Shown: positions 25,152-35,762 of the stretch, piece by piece
How positions within the stretch are numbered: position 1 is the first letter of the stretch
How the letters are laid out: every line of letters starts with the position of its first letter
Assembly (NCBI GenBank): GCA_947258705.1
Contig: CAMYJA010000032.1
Location: 1-42,161 of the forward strand
DNA length: 42,161 nt
Source: an uncultured Hyphomicrobiaceae bacterium
GTDB taxonomy: Bacteria; Pseudomonadota; Alphaproteobacteria; Rhizobiales; CAMYJA01
Direction of reading: 5' to 3'
Translations under genes and position numbers: made by a program
The notes under the pieces: model-generated
What the model was told of the DNA's origin: nothing
The model's input: only the letters and a program-made list of their open reading frames with translations
Database searches by the model: none

Positions 25152-25964
25152 TTATGGCCGGAAAAGAAAGATATCGGTCAGGAACTGCCTGCCCCTGATG
25201 CGGTTTTTATTTTTGGATTCGCGCGCGGGCGTGTGGACGATCCTCGGCAAAACGAAAATGACATAGAGGGCGCCAACGCCTGCGAGTACAAGCCCGGGCC
25301 TGGTGAAGTCGAAGAATTCAATCGGGGCCAAGCCGCCCTCTTCGGCAACGGCCGCGACGATGAGATTGGCAGACGACCCAATGAGCGTCGTCATGCCGCC
25401 GAGTATGGTGATGAAACTGAGCGGCATCAGCGCGCGGCCGAGATTGAGGCCGATCGAGAGGGCCATGGCGCTTATGATCGGGATAAAGATCACCAGGACG
25501 GGGGTGTTGTTGAGGAAAGCGCTGGTTAGCCCGGCGACGAGAAGTGCGGCCACGAAGGCGAGCGCCGGCTTGTGGCGGCCAAGGCGCGTGACGATTTTTG
25601 TCGGATATTCGATGGCGCCCGTCTGGAACAGGCCCTGGCCCATGACCAGGAGGGAGAGGATCGTGAACAGGATCGGATTGGCGAAGCCGGCCAGAATTGT
25701 TTTGGGGCCGAGCAGGTTTTCGCCATTCGCGCCTGTAACGGGAAGGAATGTGAAGAACAGCAGCAATGCGGTAATGATTGCGATCGATCCGATCTCGTCG
25801 GGCAGGCGGTCCCAGGCGAGAACGACCATGGCGCCGATGATGATGATAAAGGCGCCCCACATCTGCAACGACGTCGATTGAATGGCGAGCTCAGATGCGG
25901 TCATGGATTTGTTTTTGTTCTTGTTCAGGGCGACGGCCGCTGTGGGGCGGGCCGGTGCAAGCAT
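25152..25964 (-). pseudogene. N-terminal part of frameshifted SLC13-type permease
   Basis: 270 codons from ATG 25964; the ATG at 25904 (MTASELAIQ) fits the family start better. Six or so membrane segments with the first signature TSAFLNNTPVLVIFIPI, and TTLIGSSANLIV. It ends GRQFLTDIFLFRP and a stop, exactly where the family continues into the first TrkA-C domain. The neighbouring frame resumes with FPAIKDMTVRMV within about five codons, so a deletion that is not a multiple of three, or a sequencing error, is likely near 25155-25170. Alternatively the two parts may be made separately; nothing supports that. Downstream of hemB on the same strand. Confidence 0.75.
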
Positions 25965-25994
25965 AGCAGATCCGGCACGGTTGCCGGAGCTTCA

Positions 25995-27044
<1,050 letters not shown>

Positions 27045-27077
27045 TCAGCCCTCATATACTCACACTCAATTATTCAC

Positions 27078-28121
27078 CTACTCGCAATACGCAGACCTGC
27101 GGCGCGGCGCAAGATCGAAATGAAAATGATCGGCGTGGGCTTGATTGGCTTCGGGGCCCAGAACGGTGCCGAATATGGCGCATGCACCCTGGTGAAGTTT
27201 TCTCAGGAATGTTGCACGGCCGTCAAGTGGCGGACGCGGCGGGAGCTCGAACGCGAGGGCGGTTTTGACATCGTCCTTTTTGGCCTCGACCGTGGCGATG
27301 GGCGGCGTGGCATCGGCTTTTACGCTGCCTGCCGGAGGCATGAATGCGCCCGACGCTTGCGCGGGATGCGGCTTGGTCGCGGCTTTTGCCTTTGCAAGCG
27401 TCATTTTTTGTTCAAGCGCCCGGTCCCTGGCGGCGGCGATGATTTTTTGCCGCTCACGCATGGTCTCGCCCCAATGGGACGAGAGGTCTATTTTTCTACC
27501 GTCCGCCAGTTCAAGCCCGGCAATATCGATGGCGTTCATGAGGGCGTGTTCGCTCAGCCGCTTTCGCGCATCGCCGTAGCGGTTGCGGCAGGCATAGGAG
27601 GCGACATTTCTGATCCCGGCCACGGGGGAGGAAAACCGCTGCCGGGCGAGGGGCTGGACCGTCTCGTCCAGCCATTGGCCGAGGGCGCGGACCAGCCGGC
27701 AATTGAGCGTCGCGGGGGGGGAGATTCTGACGCGGGCCTTGTTGCCGAGCGCGGTCAGCCGGACGGGCGCGGGGGCGCCGCAGGCACCGTTGCGCAGGGG
27801 CGGTAAGAATTCAAACTCCGCGCCGGCGGCCTTTAACAGGGCGGTGCATTGACTGCGCGCCGCGGCAATCTCGTCAGCGCTCCAGCGCTCGGGCACGGAT
27901 GCCTTGGGGATTGCTGCTTCGGGCTTTGCATCTTCCGGGGATGTCGCGGTCGGGCGTTTTTCCGGCACCGGCAGGGACGGGCGGGGCTGCGCAAGCAGGT
28001 CAGCAGGGACGACCGGCAGGAGCATGAACGCGATCAGAAACCGCGCCCAGACCTGTTGCCACAGCGCCCGCTTCGGCGCCATTCCCGACCGGCCGCAAAT
28101 TATGCAAACTATGTTGTGCAT
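27078..28121 (-). CDS. Extensin-like C-terminal domain protein
   Basis: 347 residues from the ATG at 28121 (GGAA six bases before); a second ATG at 28082 is possible. Residues 20-45 form a signal or anchor segment (ARFLIAFMLLPVVPADLLAQ). A Pro/Ala/Lys-rich linker follows, then an extensin-like C domain (PF06904 type): CGAPAPVRL, LNCRLVRALGQWLDETVQPL, NVASYACRNRYG, LSEHALMNAIDIAGL, and at the end FLRKLHQGACAIFGTVLGP with HADHFHFDLA and Cys-Glu. A variable Ala/Lys-rich insert (about 240-300) sits between the halves of the domain. The His/Asp pattern resembles zinc peptidases acting on cell-wall peptides, a family-level inference. Upstream of hemB on the same strand. Confidence 0.82.
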   Translation of the reverse strand: MHNIVCIICGRSGMAPKRALWQQVWARFLIAFMLLPVVPADLLAQPRPSLPVPEKRPTATSPEDAKPEAAIPKASVPERWSADEIAAARSQCTALLKAAGAEFEFLPPLRNGACGAPAPVRLTALGNKARVRISPPATLNCRLVRALGQWLDETVQPLARQRFSSPVAGIRNVASYACRNRYGDARKRLSEHALMNAIDIAGLELADGRKIDLSSHWGETMRERQKIIAAARDRALEQKMTLAKAKAATKPHPAQASGAFMPPAGSVKADATPPIATVEAKKDDVKTALAFELPPRPPLDGRATFLRKLHQGACAIFGTVLGPEANQAHADHFHFDLAPRRRSAYCE

Positions 28122-28368
28122 GGCTTGTTCCGCGGGTCTTTGCTTGTGCCCGCGCCCTCTTGTTCTCGTTCGCCGCTCATGTATAGCTTTGCCATCTATT
28201 CCAGCTTTTTCCGGCTGGTGCCTGCGAGATCGGCGGTCCGGCCGAACTTGTGATAATTCAGTTCGGGTTACGGACACAAGCCATGTTCCGTGATGAAAGC
28301 GGGTTTCCCGGCAAATCTGCGGGGTAGTATGCCTGATAAAGCCGCCAAAAGGGAGGCAGACAGCATTT

Positions 28369-29499
28369 ATGGACAATGAAGCATCCGATAAGAGCGCGGT
28401 AGGGAACGAGGCCGCGTCAGGCCCGGAACGTGCCGCTGGGACCGGCTCGGCAGAGGCGGACATCATTTTCGAGAAAAAGGGCAGTGCCGGCGTTATTACG
28501 CTCGACCGGCCGAAAGCGCTCAATGCGCTCAATGACGCCATGCGCCGGTCATTCGCGCCCTATATGGACCGCTGGGCGGCGGACCCCGAGATTTACGGGG
28601 TGATTATCCGGTCGGCCGTTGAGGATGCTTTTTGCGTGGGTGGCGACGTGCGTGAACTCTGCGCCGGGGGACGGGACGGCAGAGGGGCTGCGTCGCTGGC
28701 GCAAGAATACGCGCTCAACTGGCGCCTCGACCGCTTTACCAAGCCGACCATATCGCTGATCAACGGCATGGTCATGGGGTCCGGCGTCGGCATTACGCGC
28801 TTTGGCACCCACCGGGTGGCCGGCGAAAACTATTCCTTCGCCATGCCGGAAGCCGCGATCGGCTTTTTTCCCGATGTCGGCGCGACGTGGTTTCTCGCGC
28901 ATATGGAAGATGAAATCGGCACATATCTCGGGCTGACGGGACAGAGGATCGAAAGGGCGGACGCCTTTGCGCTCGGGTTGGTCAGCCATTCGATCGCAAG
29001 CGACAGGTTTGCGGAGATCGAAAATGCGGTTTCGGAGGCGGACCCGATCGATCCGGTTCTCGACGACATGCATGAGGACCCGGGGCCCGGCGTGCTGGCC
29101 GGGTTGAGGGAGACCATCCGGGCCTCTTTTTCGGCCCCCACGGTTGAGGAGATCATCCGCCGGGTCGAAGCGGTCGCGGGGACGCATGCGGCCTGGCGCG
29201 ACGAGACGCTGAGCGCGCTCGGGAAAAATTCGCCGATGAGCCTGAAAGTGACCCTGCGTCAGATGCGGGAGGGCCGCCGGCTCGATCTTCGTCAGGCGCT
29301 GCAGCTCGAATACCGGCTGGCGTGCCGTTTTCTCGAAGGTCATGATTTTTATGAAGGCGTCCGCGCCCATCTCATCGACAAGGATCGCGCGCCGGCATGG
29401 CAACCGCAAATGTTGAGCGATGTCGATGACGTAATGGTGGCCGGCTATTTCGCGCCTCTTGAGGAGGGGGAGCTGGAGCTCGCGGCGGAACGTCATTAA
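28369..29499 (+). CDS. 3-hydroxyisobutyryl-CoA hydrolase-like enoyl-CoA hydratase family protein
   Basis: 376 residues; the length and motifs fit the HIBCH branch of the crotonase superfamily, which hydrolyses 3-hydroxyisobutyryl-CoA in valine breakdown. GVITLDRPKALNALN (about 40-54), AFCVGGDVREL, INGMVMGSGVGI (oxyanion-hole Gly), and PEAAIGFFPDVGATWFLAH with the catalytic Glu and Asp. The C-terminal part (KVTLRQMREG, LEYRLACRFLEGHDFYEGVRA) is also HIBCH-like. The N-terminal ~30 residues are Ala/Gly/Glu-rich and not part of the fold. No valine-pathway genes lie nearby, so the substrate is inferred from family. Confidence 0.85.
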   Translation: MDNEASDKSAVGNEAASGPERAAGTGSAEADIIFEKKGSAGVITLDRPKALNALNDAMRRSFAPYMDRWAADPEIYGVIIRSAVEDAFCVGGDVRELCAGGRDGRGAASLAQEYALNWRLDRFTKPTISLINGMVMGSGVGITRFGTHRVAGENYSFAMPEAAIGFFPDVGATWFLAHMEDEIGTYLGLTGQRIERADAFALGLVSHSIASDRFAEIENAVSEADPIDPVLDDMHEDPGPGVLAGLRETIRASFSAPTVEEIIRRVEAVAGTHAAWRDETLSALGKNSPMSLKVTLRQMREGRRLDLRQALQLEYRLACRFLEGHDFYEGVRAHLIDKDRAPAWQPQMLSDVDDVMVAGYFAPLEEGELELAAERH

Positions 29500-29646
29500 A
29501 AGCCATGTCTGTTGCGTTTAAACGAGGCGCAAATTTACCGATAATTCATCACTTCTATTAAACACATCTTAGGTGGATCGGATGTAGTCTCTGTGAATAA
29601 CAATAAAAGTTCCAAGCAGGTGGAAAACAGAGGCAGGAAAACGATC

Positions 29647-30156
29647 ATGAGTATTGCGTATGATGTTGCGCGCCCAGGTGGCGAGTGCGATGATGAACCG
29701 CTCAAGAAAGACTATCTTCACACATTGCGTCTTATAGAGCGGTTGCACAGGCTCCTTCTCGATGTCATCAAGGATGAATTCGAGCGGACCGGCGAGACGG
29801 ATGTGAACAGCGTTCAGGCGCTTCTTCTTTATAATATCGGAGATTCGGAATTGACGGCCGGTGAGCTGAGAAGCCGCGGTTACTATCTCGGGTCGAACGT
29901 TTCTTATAATCTGAAGAAGCTTGTCGAAGCGGGCTTTATCGAGCAGAAACGCTCCGAGTCGGATGCGCGTTCGGTCCGGATCAATCTGTCGGAGCGCGGA
30001 CAGCAAATCCGGACGATTATCGACGGGCTTTACTGCCGTCAGCTCAAAACCATCGAAAAAGTCGGTGAATTGTCGTCGGAGGAATTCGTCAAGCTCGGCC
30101 AGAACCTGATCCGCCTGGAGCGGTTCTGGACCGATCAGATCAGATACCGGCTGTAA
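29647..30156 (+). CDS. ldtR: MarR-type regulator, LdtR-like
   Basis: 169 residues from the ATG at 29647 (AGGAAA upstream); an in-frame GTG at 29593 would add 18 residues. A winged helix is visible at about 55-120 (VQALLLYNIGDSELTAGEL, SRGYYLGSNVSYNLKKLVEAG, then the wing KRSESDARSVRINLSERG). This pattern and the position beside an L,D-transpeptidase match LdtR of Rhizobiales and Liberibacter, known to activate ldtP. Binding sites in the spacers are not proven; an inverted TTAAC/GTTAA pair lies at 30431-30458. A terminator follows at once. Confidence 0.8.
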   Translation: MSIAYDVARPGGECDDEPLKKDYLHTLRLIERLHRLLLDVIKDEFERTGETDVNSVQALLLYNIGDSELTAGELRSRGYYLGSNVSYNLKKLVEAGFIEQKRSESDARSVRINLSERGQQIRTIIDGLYCRQLKTIEKVGELSSEEFVKLGQNLIRLERFWTDQIRYRL

Positions 30157-30184
30157 GTTCGTCTGTCACAGTTTGCGTATTCGT

Positions 30185-30217
30185 AAAAAGGGTTCACCTG
30201 ACGGTGGGCCCTTTTTT
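30185..30217 (+). terminator. Rho-independent terminator after the ldtR-like gene
   Basis: AAAAAGGG pairs with CCCTTTTTT around an inner CACC-TGAC-GGTG stem, followed by T residues. It lies 28 bases after the stop codon and separates the regulator transcript from the ldt gene. Confidence 0.85.
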
Positions 30218-30520
30218 CGTTCTTTTAAGCGAGCGCGTACGCGTTTCCGGGCCCATGAGAGGTGCGAAAATGCTCTATTCGGGCAAATAGCCGCCTTCAA
30301 TCAAACTTTAGCCATTGTTAAGCTGAGACTGGCTGACAGACTGATTCTGTTCCCGCAAATCAGATGGGGGATGACCGGGAAATTGGGCATGGAACGAAAT
30401 TTTGACTTTGGAACAGGCGCTTCCTCTTTGTTAACTATCTGCGCCTATGCTACGTTAAGTGGCCAAACCAGTAAGTTTGCCCGTCGTTTATTGTTTATCG
30501 TATTGAACGGGAGTTGTTTT
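30218..30520 (+). promoter_or_regulatory. Leader and likely promoter region of the L,D-transpeptidase
   Basis: About 300 bases without a convincing gene. It has an open frame into ldt, but no family match and no ribosome site upstream. It contains TTGACT at 30402, an inverted pair TTAAC (30431-30435) and GTTAA (30454-30458), and an AT-rich run up to the GTG. The inverted pair is a candidate regulator site; unproven. Confidence 0.35.
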
Positions 30521-31822
30521 GTGAATTGTGTGCGTAATCCGGCGGTTCTGGCCGGTTGTAAATCCATCGTATTTCTGCTTGTTGCAGGACTGCTCATCGT
30601 TCAGCCGGGTCAGGGACAGGCGCTTGCCTATGACGGCGAAGAGTGGATGAATTTCGACTCGTCGTCTTCCAGCGCCGACTGGGAGCAACCATTCGACCGG
30701 AGCTTTGCGAAGCAATGGGAAAACAATCCGCGGCGCGGATATCCGACCCTGTCGAAGAAAAACATCATTCCCCTGAAAGCAGCGATCAGGCGCTATGCCT
30801 CCATTGTCGCGCGCGGCGGATGGAAGCCCGTTCCGAAATACAAGCTGCGCATCGGCAACAATCATATTTCAGTGGCCTATCTGAGAAGGCGCCTGGAGAT
30901 TACCGGCGATCTTCGCCAGGGACGCGGTCACCGAAAGATTTTCGATTCTTATGTCGACCAGGCGGTTAAGCGGTTTCAGATACGTCATGGCCTGACGCCT
31001 TCGGGCATCGTCGACAAGCGCACGCTCGCGGCGCTCAATGTTCCGGCAAGCGCAAGATTGCGCCAGTTGCGCACCAACCTCGTCCGCCTTCAGGCGCTGG
31101 CCAATGCAACGGCCGACCGCTATGTCACCGTGAACATCCCGGCGGCCCAGATCGAAGCGGTTGAGAACGACGTGGTGGTTTCTCGCCATTCGGGCGTCGT
31201 CGGCAAGCTCGACAGGAAGACGCCGGTGCTGCGCAGCAAGATCTTCCAGATCAAATTCAACCCGATCTGGACCTTGCCCCCGACGGTGATCGAAAAAGAC
31301 ATCATTCCCAAAGGCCGGGAGATGCGGCGCAATGGCCGCAATGTGCTGAATCGCTACGGCATCGACGCGTATAAGACATATGGCGGCCGGAAACTCGATC
31401 CGAACAGCATCGACTGGAATTCCCAGGCCGTGAAGAAATATGTCTACCGGCAGCCGCCCGGAAAGGATAATCCGCTCGGTTTCGTCAAGATCGATTTTCA
31501 CAACAAATATGCCGTCTATCTGCACGATACGCCGTCAAAGACGCTGTTTGGCAGAAACTTCCGCGCGGCGAGTTCCGGCTGCGTCCGGGTGCAGAATATT
31601 CAGCAGTTGATCGCGTGGCTGATGATCGGCACGGACGGATGGGACAGGGGCCGGATCGACATGATGAAGCAGACCGGCGAATCGCTCAATGTGAAGCTGA
31701 AAAAGAAGACGCCGATCTATATGGTGTATGTAACCGGCTGGGCAAGCGTCGACGGCATGGTTCATTTCAGACGCGACCTTTACCGCCGCGATGGGGTGGA
31801 GCTGACGGCCTCGGCCTATTGA
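30521..31822 (+). CDS. ldtP: L,D-transpeptidase (YkuD domain) with peptidoglycan-binding domain
   Basis: 433 residues from the GTG at 30521, with GGGAG eight bases upstream and a signal peptide (about 14-33) just after. A longer frame upstream lacks a ribosome site. Order: a Ser/Trp-rich lead, a short peptidoglycan-binding repeat (about 110-170, ISVAYLRRRLEITGDL and DQAVKRFQIRHGLTPSGIVD), and the YkuD catalytic domain (about 200-380) with YLHDTPSKTLFGRNFRAASS and catalytic Cys354 in SSGCVRVQN. It makes 3-3 crosslinks or attaches outer-membrane proteins to peptidoglycan in the periplasm. The upstream LdtR-like gene is its probable regulator; the name follows that pairing. Confidence 0.88.
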   Translation: MNCVRNPAVLAGCKSIVFLLVAGLLIVQPGQGQALAYDGEEWMNFDSSSSSADWEQPFDRSFAKQWENNPRRGYPTLSKKNIIPLKAAIRRYASIVARGGWKPVPKYKLRIGNNHISVAYLRRRLEITGDLRQGRGHRKIFDSYVDQAVKRFQIRHGLTPSGIVDKRTLAALNVPASARLRQLRTNLVRLQALANATADRYVTVNIPAAQIEAVENDVVVSRHSGVVGKLDRKTPVLRSKIFQIKFNPIWTLPPTVIEKDIIPKGREMRRNGRNVLNRYGIDAYKTYGGRKLDPNSIDWNSQAVKKYVYRQPPGKDNPLGFVKIDFHNKYAVYLHDTPSKTLFGRNFRAASSGCVRVQNIQQLIAWLMIGTDGWDRGRIDMMKQTGESLNVKLKKKTPIYMVYVTGWASVDGMVHFRRDLYRRDGVELTASAY

Positions 31823-31824
31823 GG

Positions 31825-31905
31825 GCAGCTAGCTGCGGCAACTCGTTGCGGGCAACTCGTTGCAAGCAACCAGTTACGGGCAACGCGACGCGAGCAACCA
31901 GTTGT
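31825..31905. repeat. Six-unit array of 13-14-bp mini-palindromes after ldt
   Basis: Units in order: GCAGCTAGCTGC (perfect palindrome), GGCAACTCGTTGC, GGGCAACTCGTTGC, AAGCAACCAGTTAC, GGGCAACGCGACGC, GAGCAACCAGTTGT. Units repeat every 13-14 bases; the first three pair perfectly (GCAAC/GTTGC), later ones imperfectly. It begins two bases after the ldt stop codon. Confidence 0.7.
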
Positions 31906-32318
31906 GGTGAAAGACGCGGAAAATCCCTTCAGCCGGAAATGTTTTCAGACAATCGATGCCGCTCCCGGAAACCGAGGGCGGCATTGTCGCATCAACCGGT
32001 CCTGTTTCGTGTGAAACCGCAATGGCCGCACCTGCCCATTGGCCGTGTCAGTCCGGTATATTTTCCAGGTATTTGTCTATTTGTCATTTTTGACATTTGT
32101 CACATCCAGGCCGACATGGATTATGATATCGTACCGCAATTCCGACACTTGCGGCCGGGGCCCGCGGATGCGGCGCCATTAAGCTTCAAGCCAAGGTGGG
32201 ATTGGACATTTCGCCGCAGTGGGTGATATGTTCGCGTTGGATGAGCGGATATCCGGGGATGCACCGATGCTCGATCGGGTATCCGTATATATGGTTGCGT
32301 TAGATTCGAGGATGCAAA
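31906..32318 (+). promoter_or_regulatory. Long upstream region of hemA with candidate operator
   Basis: No gene seen. Contains a 14-bp palindrome TGTCA-TTTT-TGACA at 32082-32095, flanked by three direct ATTTGTC words (32071, 32079, 32095), in an AT-rich segment typical of a promoter. The FNR consensus spacing does not fit exactly. GAGGATGCAAA just before the ATG at 32319 is the ribosome site. Oxygen or heme control of hemA is common in alphaproteobacteria, but the binding protein here is unknown. Confidence 0.4.
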
Positions 32319-33530
32319 ATGGAGTATGAGAAGCAGTTTCGAGGTGCGCTCGAAGCCCTTAAAAAAGAAGGAAACTATAGGGTATTTGCCGACATAAAGC
32401 GGGAGCGGGGCAACTTTCCAAACGCCAAGCGAATTTCAGAAGACGGGGCGAAGGACATCAAGGTCTGGTGCTCGAACGATTATCTCGGAATGGGTCAGAA
32501 CCCGGCCGTGATCAAGGCGATGCATGACGCCATCGACGCGGTGGGCGCCGGATCGGGCGGCACGCGCAACATTGCCGGCACAACCCATTATCATGTCGAG
32601 CTCGAGGCCGAGCTGGCGGATCTCCATAACAAGGGCGCGGCCCTGCTCTTTACATCCGGCTACGTGGCCAATGAAGCGGCTCTTTCGACGCTGGTCCAGC
32701 TACTGCCCGGCTGCGTTATTTTTTCGGACGAGAAGAACCATGCCTCGATGATTCAGGGCATTCGCCAGGGCGGCGGACCGAAGCGGATCTGGCGGCATAA
32801 CGATCTCGGGCATCTTGAGGAATTGCTTAGCGAATATCCCGAGGACACGCCGAAGATCATCGCGTTTGAATCGGTCTATTCCATGGACGGGGATATCGCC
32901 CCGATCGGCGCGATTTGCGATCTTGCCGAAAAATACAATGCGCTGACCTATCTCGACGAGGTGCATGCGGTGGGCCTCTATGGCGCACGCGGGGGCGGCG
33001 TGGCGGAACGCGACGGAGTCATGGACCGGGTGGATATCATCGAAGGCACGCTGGCGAAGGGGTACGGCCTGATGGGTGGTTATATCGCGGCAACGGCCGA
33101 TATTTGCGATTCCGTGCGGTCTTATGCATCGGGATTCATATTCACAACCTCGATTGCGCCGGCCATTGCTGCGGGCGCTCTGGCCAGCGTCCGCTATCTC
33201 AAGGAGAGCAATACAGAGCGGCAACAGCATCAGGAACGGGCCAGGACGCTGAAAAAACGGCTGACGAGTTCGGGCCTGCCGGTGCTCGAAAACCCCAGCC
33301 ATATCGTGCCTGTCATGGTCGGCGATCCGGTGCGCTGCAAAGGGCTCACGGATGCATTGATGGACCGGTTCGGCATCTATGTCCAACCGATCAACTATCC
33401 GACGGTGCCGCGCGGTGAAGAACGTATCCGCCTGACCCCAGGTCCGACACATAATGACGAGGAGATGGATTATCTGGTCGAGGCGCTGAATACATTGTGG
33501 GCGGATATGGCGCTTGAACGCGCGGCCTGA
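32319..33530 (+). CDS. hemA: 5-aminolevulinate synthase
   Basis: 403 residues; condenses glycine and succinyl-CoA using PLP, the first step of heme synthesis by the C4 route, a hallmark of alphaproteobacteria. Motifs: [77 protein letters not shown], and the PLP lysine Lys247 in [15 protein letters not shown]. The C-terminal [18 protein letters not shown] is typical. Single gene; T-run and repeat fragment directly after the stop. Confidence 0.97.
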   Translation: MEYEKQFRGALEALKKEGNYRVFADIKRERGNFPNAKRISEDGAKDIKVWCSNDYLGMGQNPAVIKAMHDAIDAVGAGSGGTRNIAGTTHYHVELEAELADLHNKGAALLFTSGYVANEAALSTLVQLLPGCVIFSDEKNHASMIQGIRQGGGPKRIWRHNDLGHLEELLSEYPEDTPKIIAFESVYSMDGDIAPIGAICDLAEKYNALTYLDEVHAVGLYGARGGGVAERDGVMDRVDIIEGTLAKGYGLMGGYIAATADICDSVRSYASGFIFTTSIAPAIAAGALASVRYLKESNTERQQHQERARTLKKRLTSSGLPVLENPSHIVPVMVGDPVRCKGLTDALMDRFGIYVQPINYPTVPRGEERIRLTPGPTHNDEEMDYLVEALNTLWADMALERAA

Positions 33531-33531
33531 G

Positions 33532-33590
33532 TTTTTTGCCTCGGGCTGATCTGTTTTTTATTTCGTGACGCCGACCAGGATGGCGGGGTG
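33532..33590. repeat. Repeat fragment after hemA
   Basis: TTTTTTGCCTCGGGCTG directly after the hemA stop, then a second T-run and CGTGACGCCGACCAGGA, which recurs at 8079-8095 with one change. The rest of the spacer to glyA (33591-33825) shows no gene; AT-rich stretches at 33700-33760 probably hold the glyA promoter. Confidence 0.55.
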
Positions 33591-33825
33591 GTGCATTTTT
33601 TCCCGTGCAATCCGCTTATGAGCCCGGCATAAAGGACTGAATCAAAGCAGTGGACGAGTGGGTATTGAAGCCGTGTGCCGCTGTTGACGCCGTGCGCGAT
33701 ATGATATCAAAAACATGTGATTCAATAGTTTTTGCAGAACTTATTGTTTATGCAACTCATTGAGGTCCGGCTATGCTTGAAATCCATGGCCAGACAGATT
33801 GTTCTTGATACAGGAGACAGACCGG

Positions 33826-35133
33826 ATGTCGACAGTCGATACCGGGCGCGATGACGCGCCGATCACGGCGTTTTTCGAAACGGAGCTCAGCGAGCGGGAC
33901 CCGGATATTGCGGATGCCATCAGCCGCGAGTTCAAGCGCCAGAGCGAAGAGATCGAACTGATCGCTTCGGAGAATATAGTGTCCCGCGCCGTTCTCGAGG
34001 CGGCGGGCAGCGTGCTAACGAACAAATATGCCGAAGGCTATCCGGGCCGACGCTATTATGGCGGTTGCCAATATGTGGACGAGGTTGAGGAACTTGCCAT
34101 TGAGCGGGCCAAAAGGCTGTTCAATTGCGAATACGCGAATGTGCAGCCGCATTCCGGCTCGCAGGCCAATCAGGGCGTGTATCTGGCGCTTCTGAAACCC
34201 GGTGACACCATTCTCGGCATGAGCCTGGACGCGGGCGGGCACCTCACCCATGGCGCGCGCCCGAACCTGTCCGGCAAATGGTTCAATGCGGTGCAATATG
34301 GCGTGCGCGAGGACAGCCATCTCATCGACTTCGATCAGTTGGCGCGGCTGGCGGAAGAACACAAGCCCCAGATGATTATCGCCGGCGGTTCGGCCTATCC
34401 GCGCAAGATCGATTTTGCCGCTTTCAGGGAAATCGCTGACAAGGTTGGCGCCATCCTGATGGTGGACATGGCGCATTTCGCAGGACTGGTCGCGGCCGGA
34501 CTTCATGCCAATCCGCTCGACTATGCCGATGTGGCGACCACCACGACGCATAAAACCCTGCGCGGCCCGCGCGGCGGCATGATCCTCACGAACGATGCGG
34601 CGATCGGCAAGAAACTCAATTCGTCAATTTTTCCCGGCCTTCAGGGCGGGCCGCTGATGCATATCATTGCCGCCAAGGCGGTTGCCTTCGGCGAAGCGCT
34701 CGAACCCGGGTTCAAGCTCTACAGCCAATCGGTGATGGAAAACGCGAAGGCGCTCGGGGACGTGATCATGGAAGGCGGCTACGATCTGGTCGCCGGGGGG
34801 ACGGACACCCATCTCATTCTGGTCGACCTCAGGCCGAAGGGTTTGAAAGGCAATGCCGCCGAAACGGCGCTGGGCCGGGCCAATATTACATGCAACAAGA
34901 ACGGCATACCGTTCGATAGCGAAAAGCCGATGGTCACCTCGGGGATCAGGCTGGGTTCGCCGGCGGGAACGACCCGGGGATTCGGGATTGCGGAATTTCG
35001 CGAGATCGGCGGCATGATCGTCGAGATACTCGACGGTCTCGTTGCCAATGGCGCCGACGGCAATGGCGAGGTCGAAAACGCGGTCAAGGGGAGAGTGCTC
35101 GATCTGTGCGGGCGTTTCCCTATTTATTCGTGA
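33826..35133 (+). CDS. glyA: Serine hydroxymethyltransferase
   Basis: 435 residues from the ATG at 33826 (AGGAG nine bases before); an in-frame start at 33799 adds nine residues. It swaps serine and glycine with tetrahydrofolate, supplying one-carbon units. Motifs: [64 protein letters not shown], and the PLP lysine Lys243 in [17 protein letters not shown]. The glycine it makes is also a substrate of the upstream hemA product. Next to nrdR, a conserved arrangement. Confidence 0.97.
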   Translation: MSTVDTGRDDAPITAFFETELSERDPDIADAISREFKRQSEEIELIASENIVSRAVLEAAGSVLTNKYAEGYPGRRYYGGCQYVDEVEELAIERAKRLFNCEYANVQPHSGSQANQGVYLALLKPGDTILGMSLDAGGHLTHGARPNLSGKWFNAVQYGVREDSHLIDFDQLARLAEEHKPQMIIAGGSAYPRKIDFAAFREIADKVGAILMVDMAHFAGLVAAGLHANPLDYADVATTTTHKTLRGPRGGMILTNDAAIGKKLNSSIFPGLQGGPLMHIIAAKAVAFGEALEPGFKLYSQSVMENAKALGDVIMEGGYDLVAGGTDTHLILVDLRPKGLKGNAAETALGRANITCNKNGIPFDSEKPMVTSGIRLGSPAGTTRGFGIAEFREIGGMIVEILDGLVANGADGNGEVENAVKGRVLDLCGRFPIYS

Positions 35134-35171
35134 AATTTGTGTTCTCTCAACAGGGAGGCGGATAGCAAGTC

Positions 35172-35633
35172 ATGAGATGTCCCTTCTGTGCCAGCACGTC
35201 GACGCAGGTCAAGGATTCGCGCCCAAGCGAGGACGACGCGGCAATCAGGCGGCGCCGGTCCTGCAGCGACTGCGGCGGCCGGTTCACGACCTTCGAGCGG
35301 GTGCAGTTGCGGGAACTGATGGTCGTCAAGCGCTCGGGTGGGCGGGTTCCGTTCGACCGCGACAAGCTGATACGGTCGATCGAAACCGCTCTGCGCAAAA
35401 GACCCGTCGAGCAGGAACGCATCGAACGGACAGTCAACGGCATGGTGCGGCAGCTCGAAAGCAGCGGCGAGGCCGACATACCCTCCGCTCATCTCGGTGA
35501 AATCGTCATGGAGGCGCTGAAAGAGCTCGATGACGTGGCCTATGTGCGGTTTGCATCGGTGTACCGCGATTTCCGCGAAGCACGCGATTTCGAAGACGTT
35601 CTGGACGAGCTTTCCGAAGATCAGGTGGCTTGA
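35172..35633 (+). CDS. nrdR: Transcriptional repressor NrdR
   Basis: 153 residues. Zinc ribbon at the N-terminus with Cys3, Cys6, Cys31 and Cys34 (MRCPFCAS ... [10 protein letters not shown]). An ATP-cone domain follows (about 49-139, [20 protein letters not shown]). It represses ribonucleotide reductase genes, sensing ATP/dATP. GGAGGCGGATAGCAAGTC precedes the ATG. In the glyA-nrdR-rib-nusB order usual for alphaproteobacteria. Confidence 0.96.
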   Translation: MRCPFCASTSTQVKDSRPSEDDAAIRRRRSCSDCGGRFTTFERVQLRELMVVKRSGGRVPFDRDKLIRSIETALRKRPVEQERIERTVNGMVRQLESSGEADIPSAHLGEIVMEALKELDDVAYVRFASVYRDFREARDFEDVLDELSEDQVA

Positions 35634-35762
35634 CGCGCCCGTCCGTCTCAACATTCGCCCTAACATTCCCTTTCTCCAGGCCCGGTTGATCTTGAGCGCA
35701 TGGCTGCGCTTGCAGCCTGTCGCGATTTCGCGCAGAGTGAAATCGCTCTAGGTAAGGAATTC

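Noticed and set aside
35634-35762. FMN riboswitch before the riboflavin genes
   Set aside because: The spacer is short and lacks the conserved RFN junction sequences.
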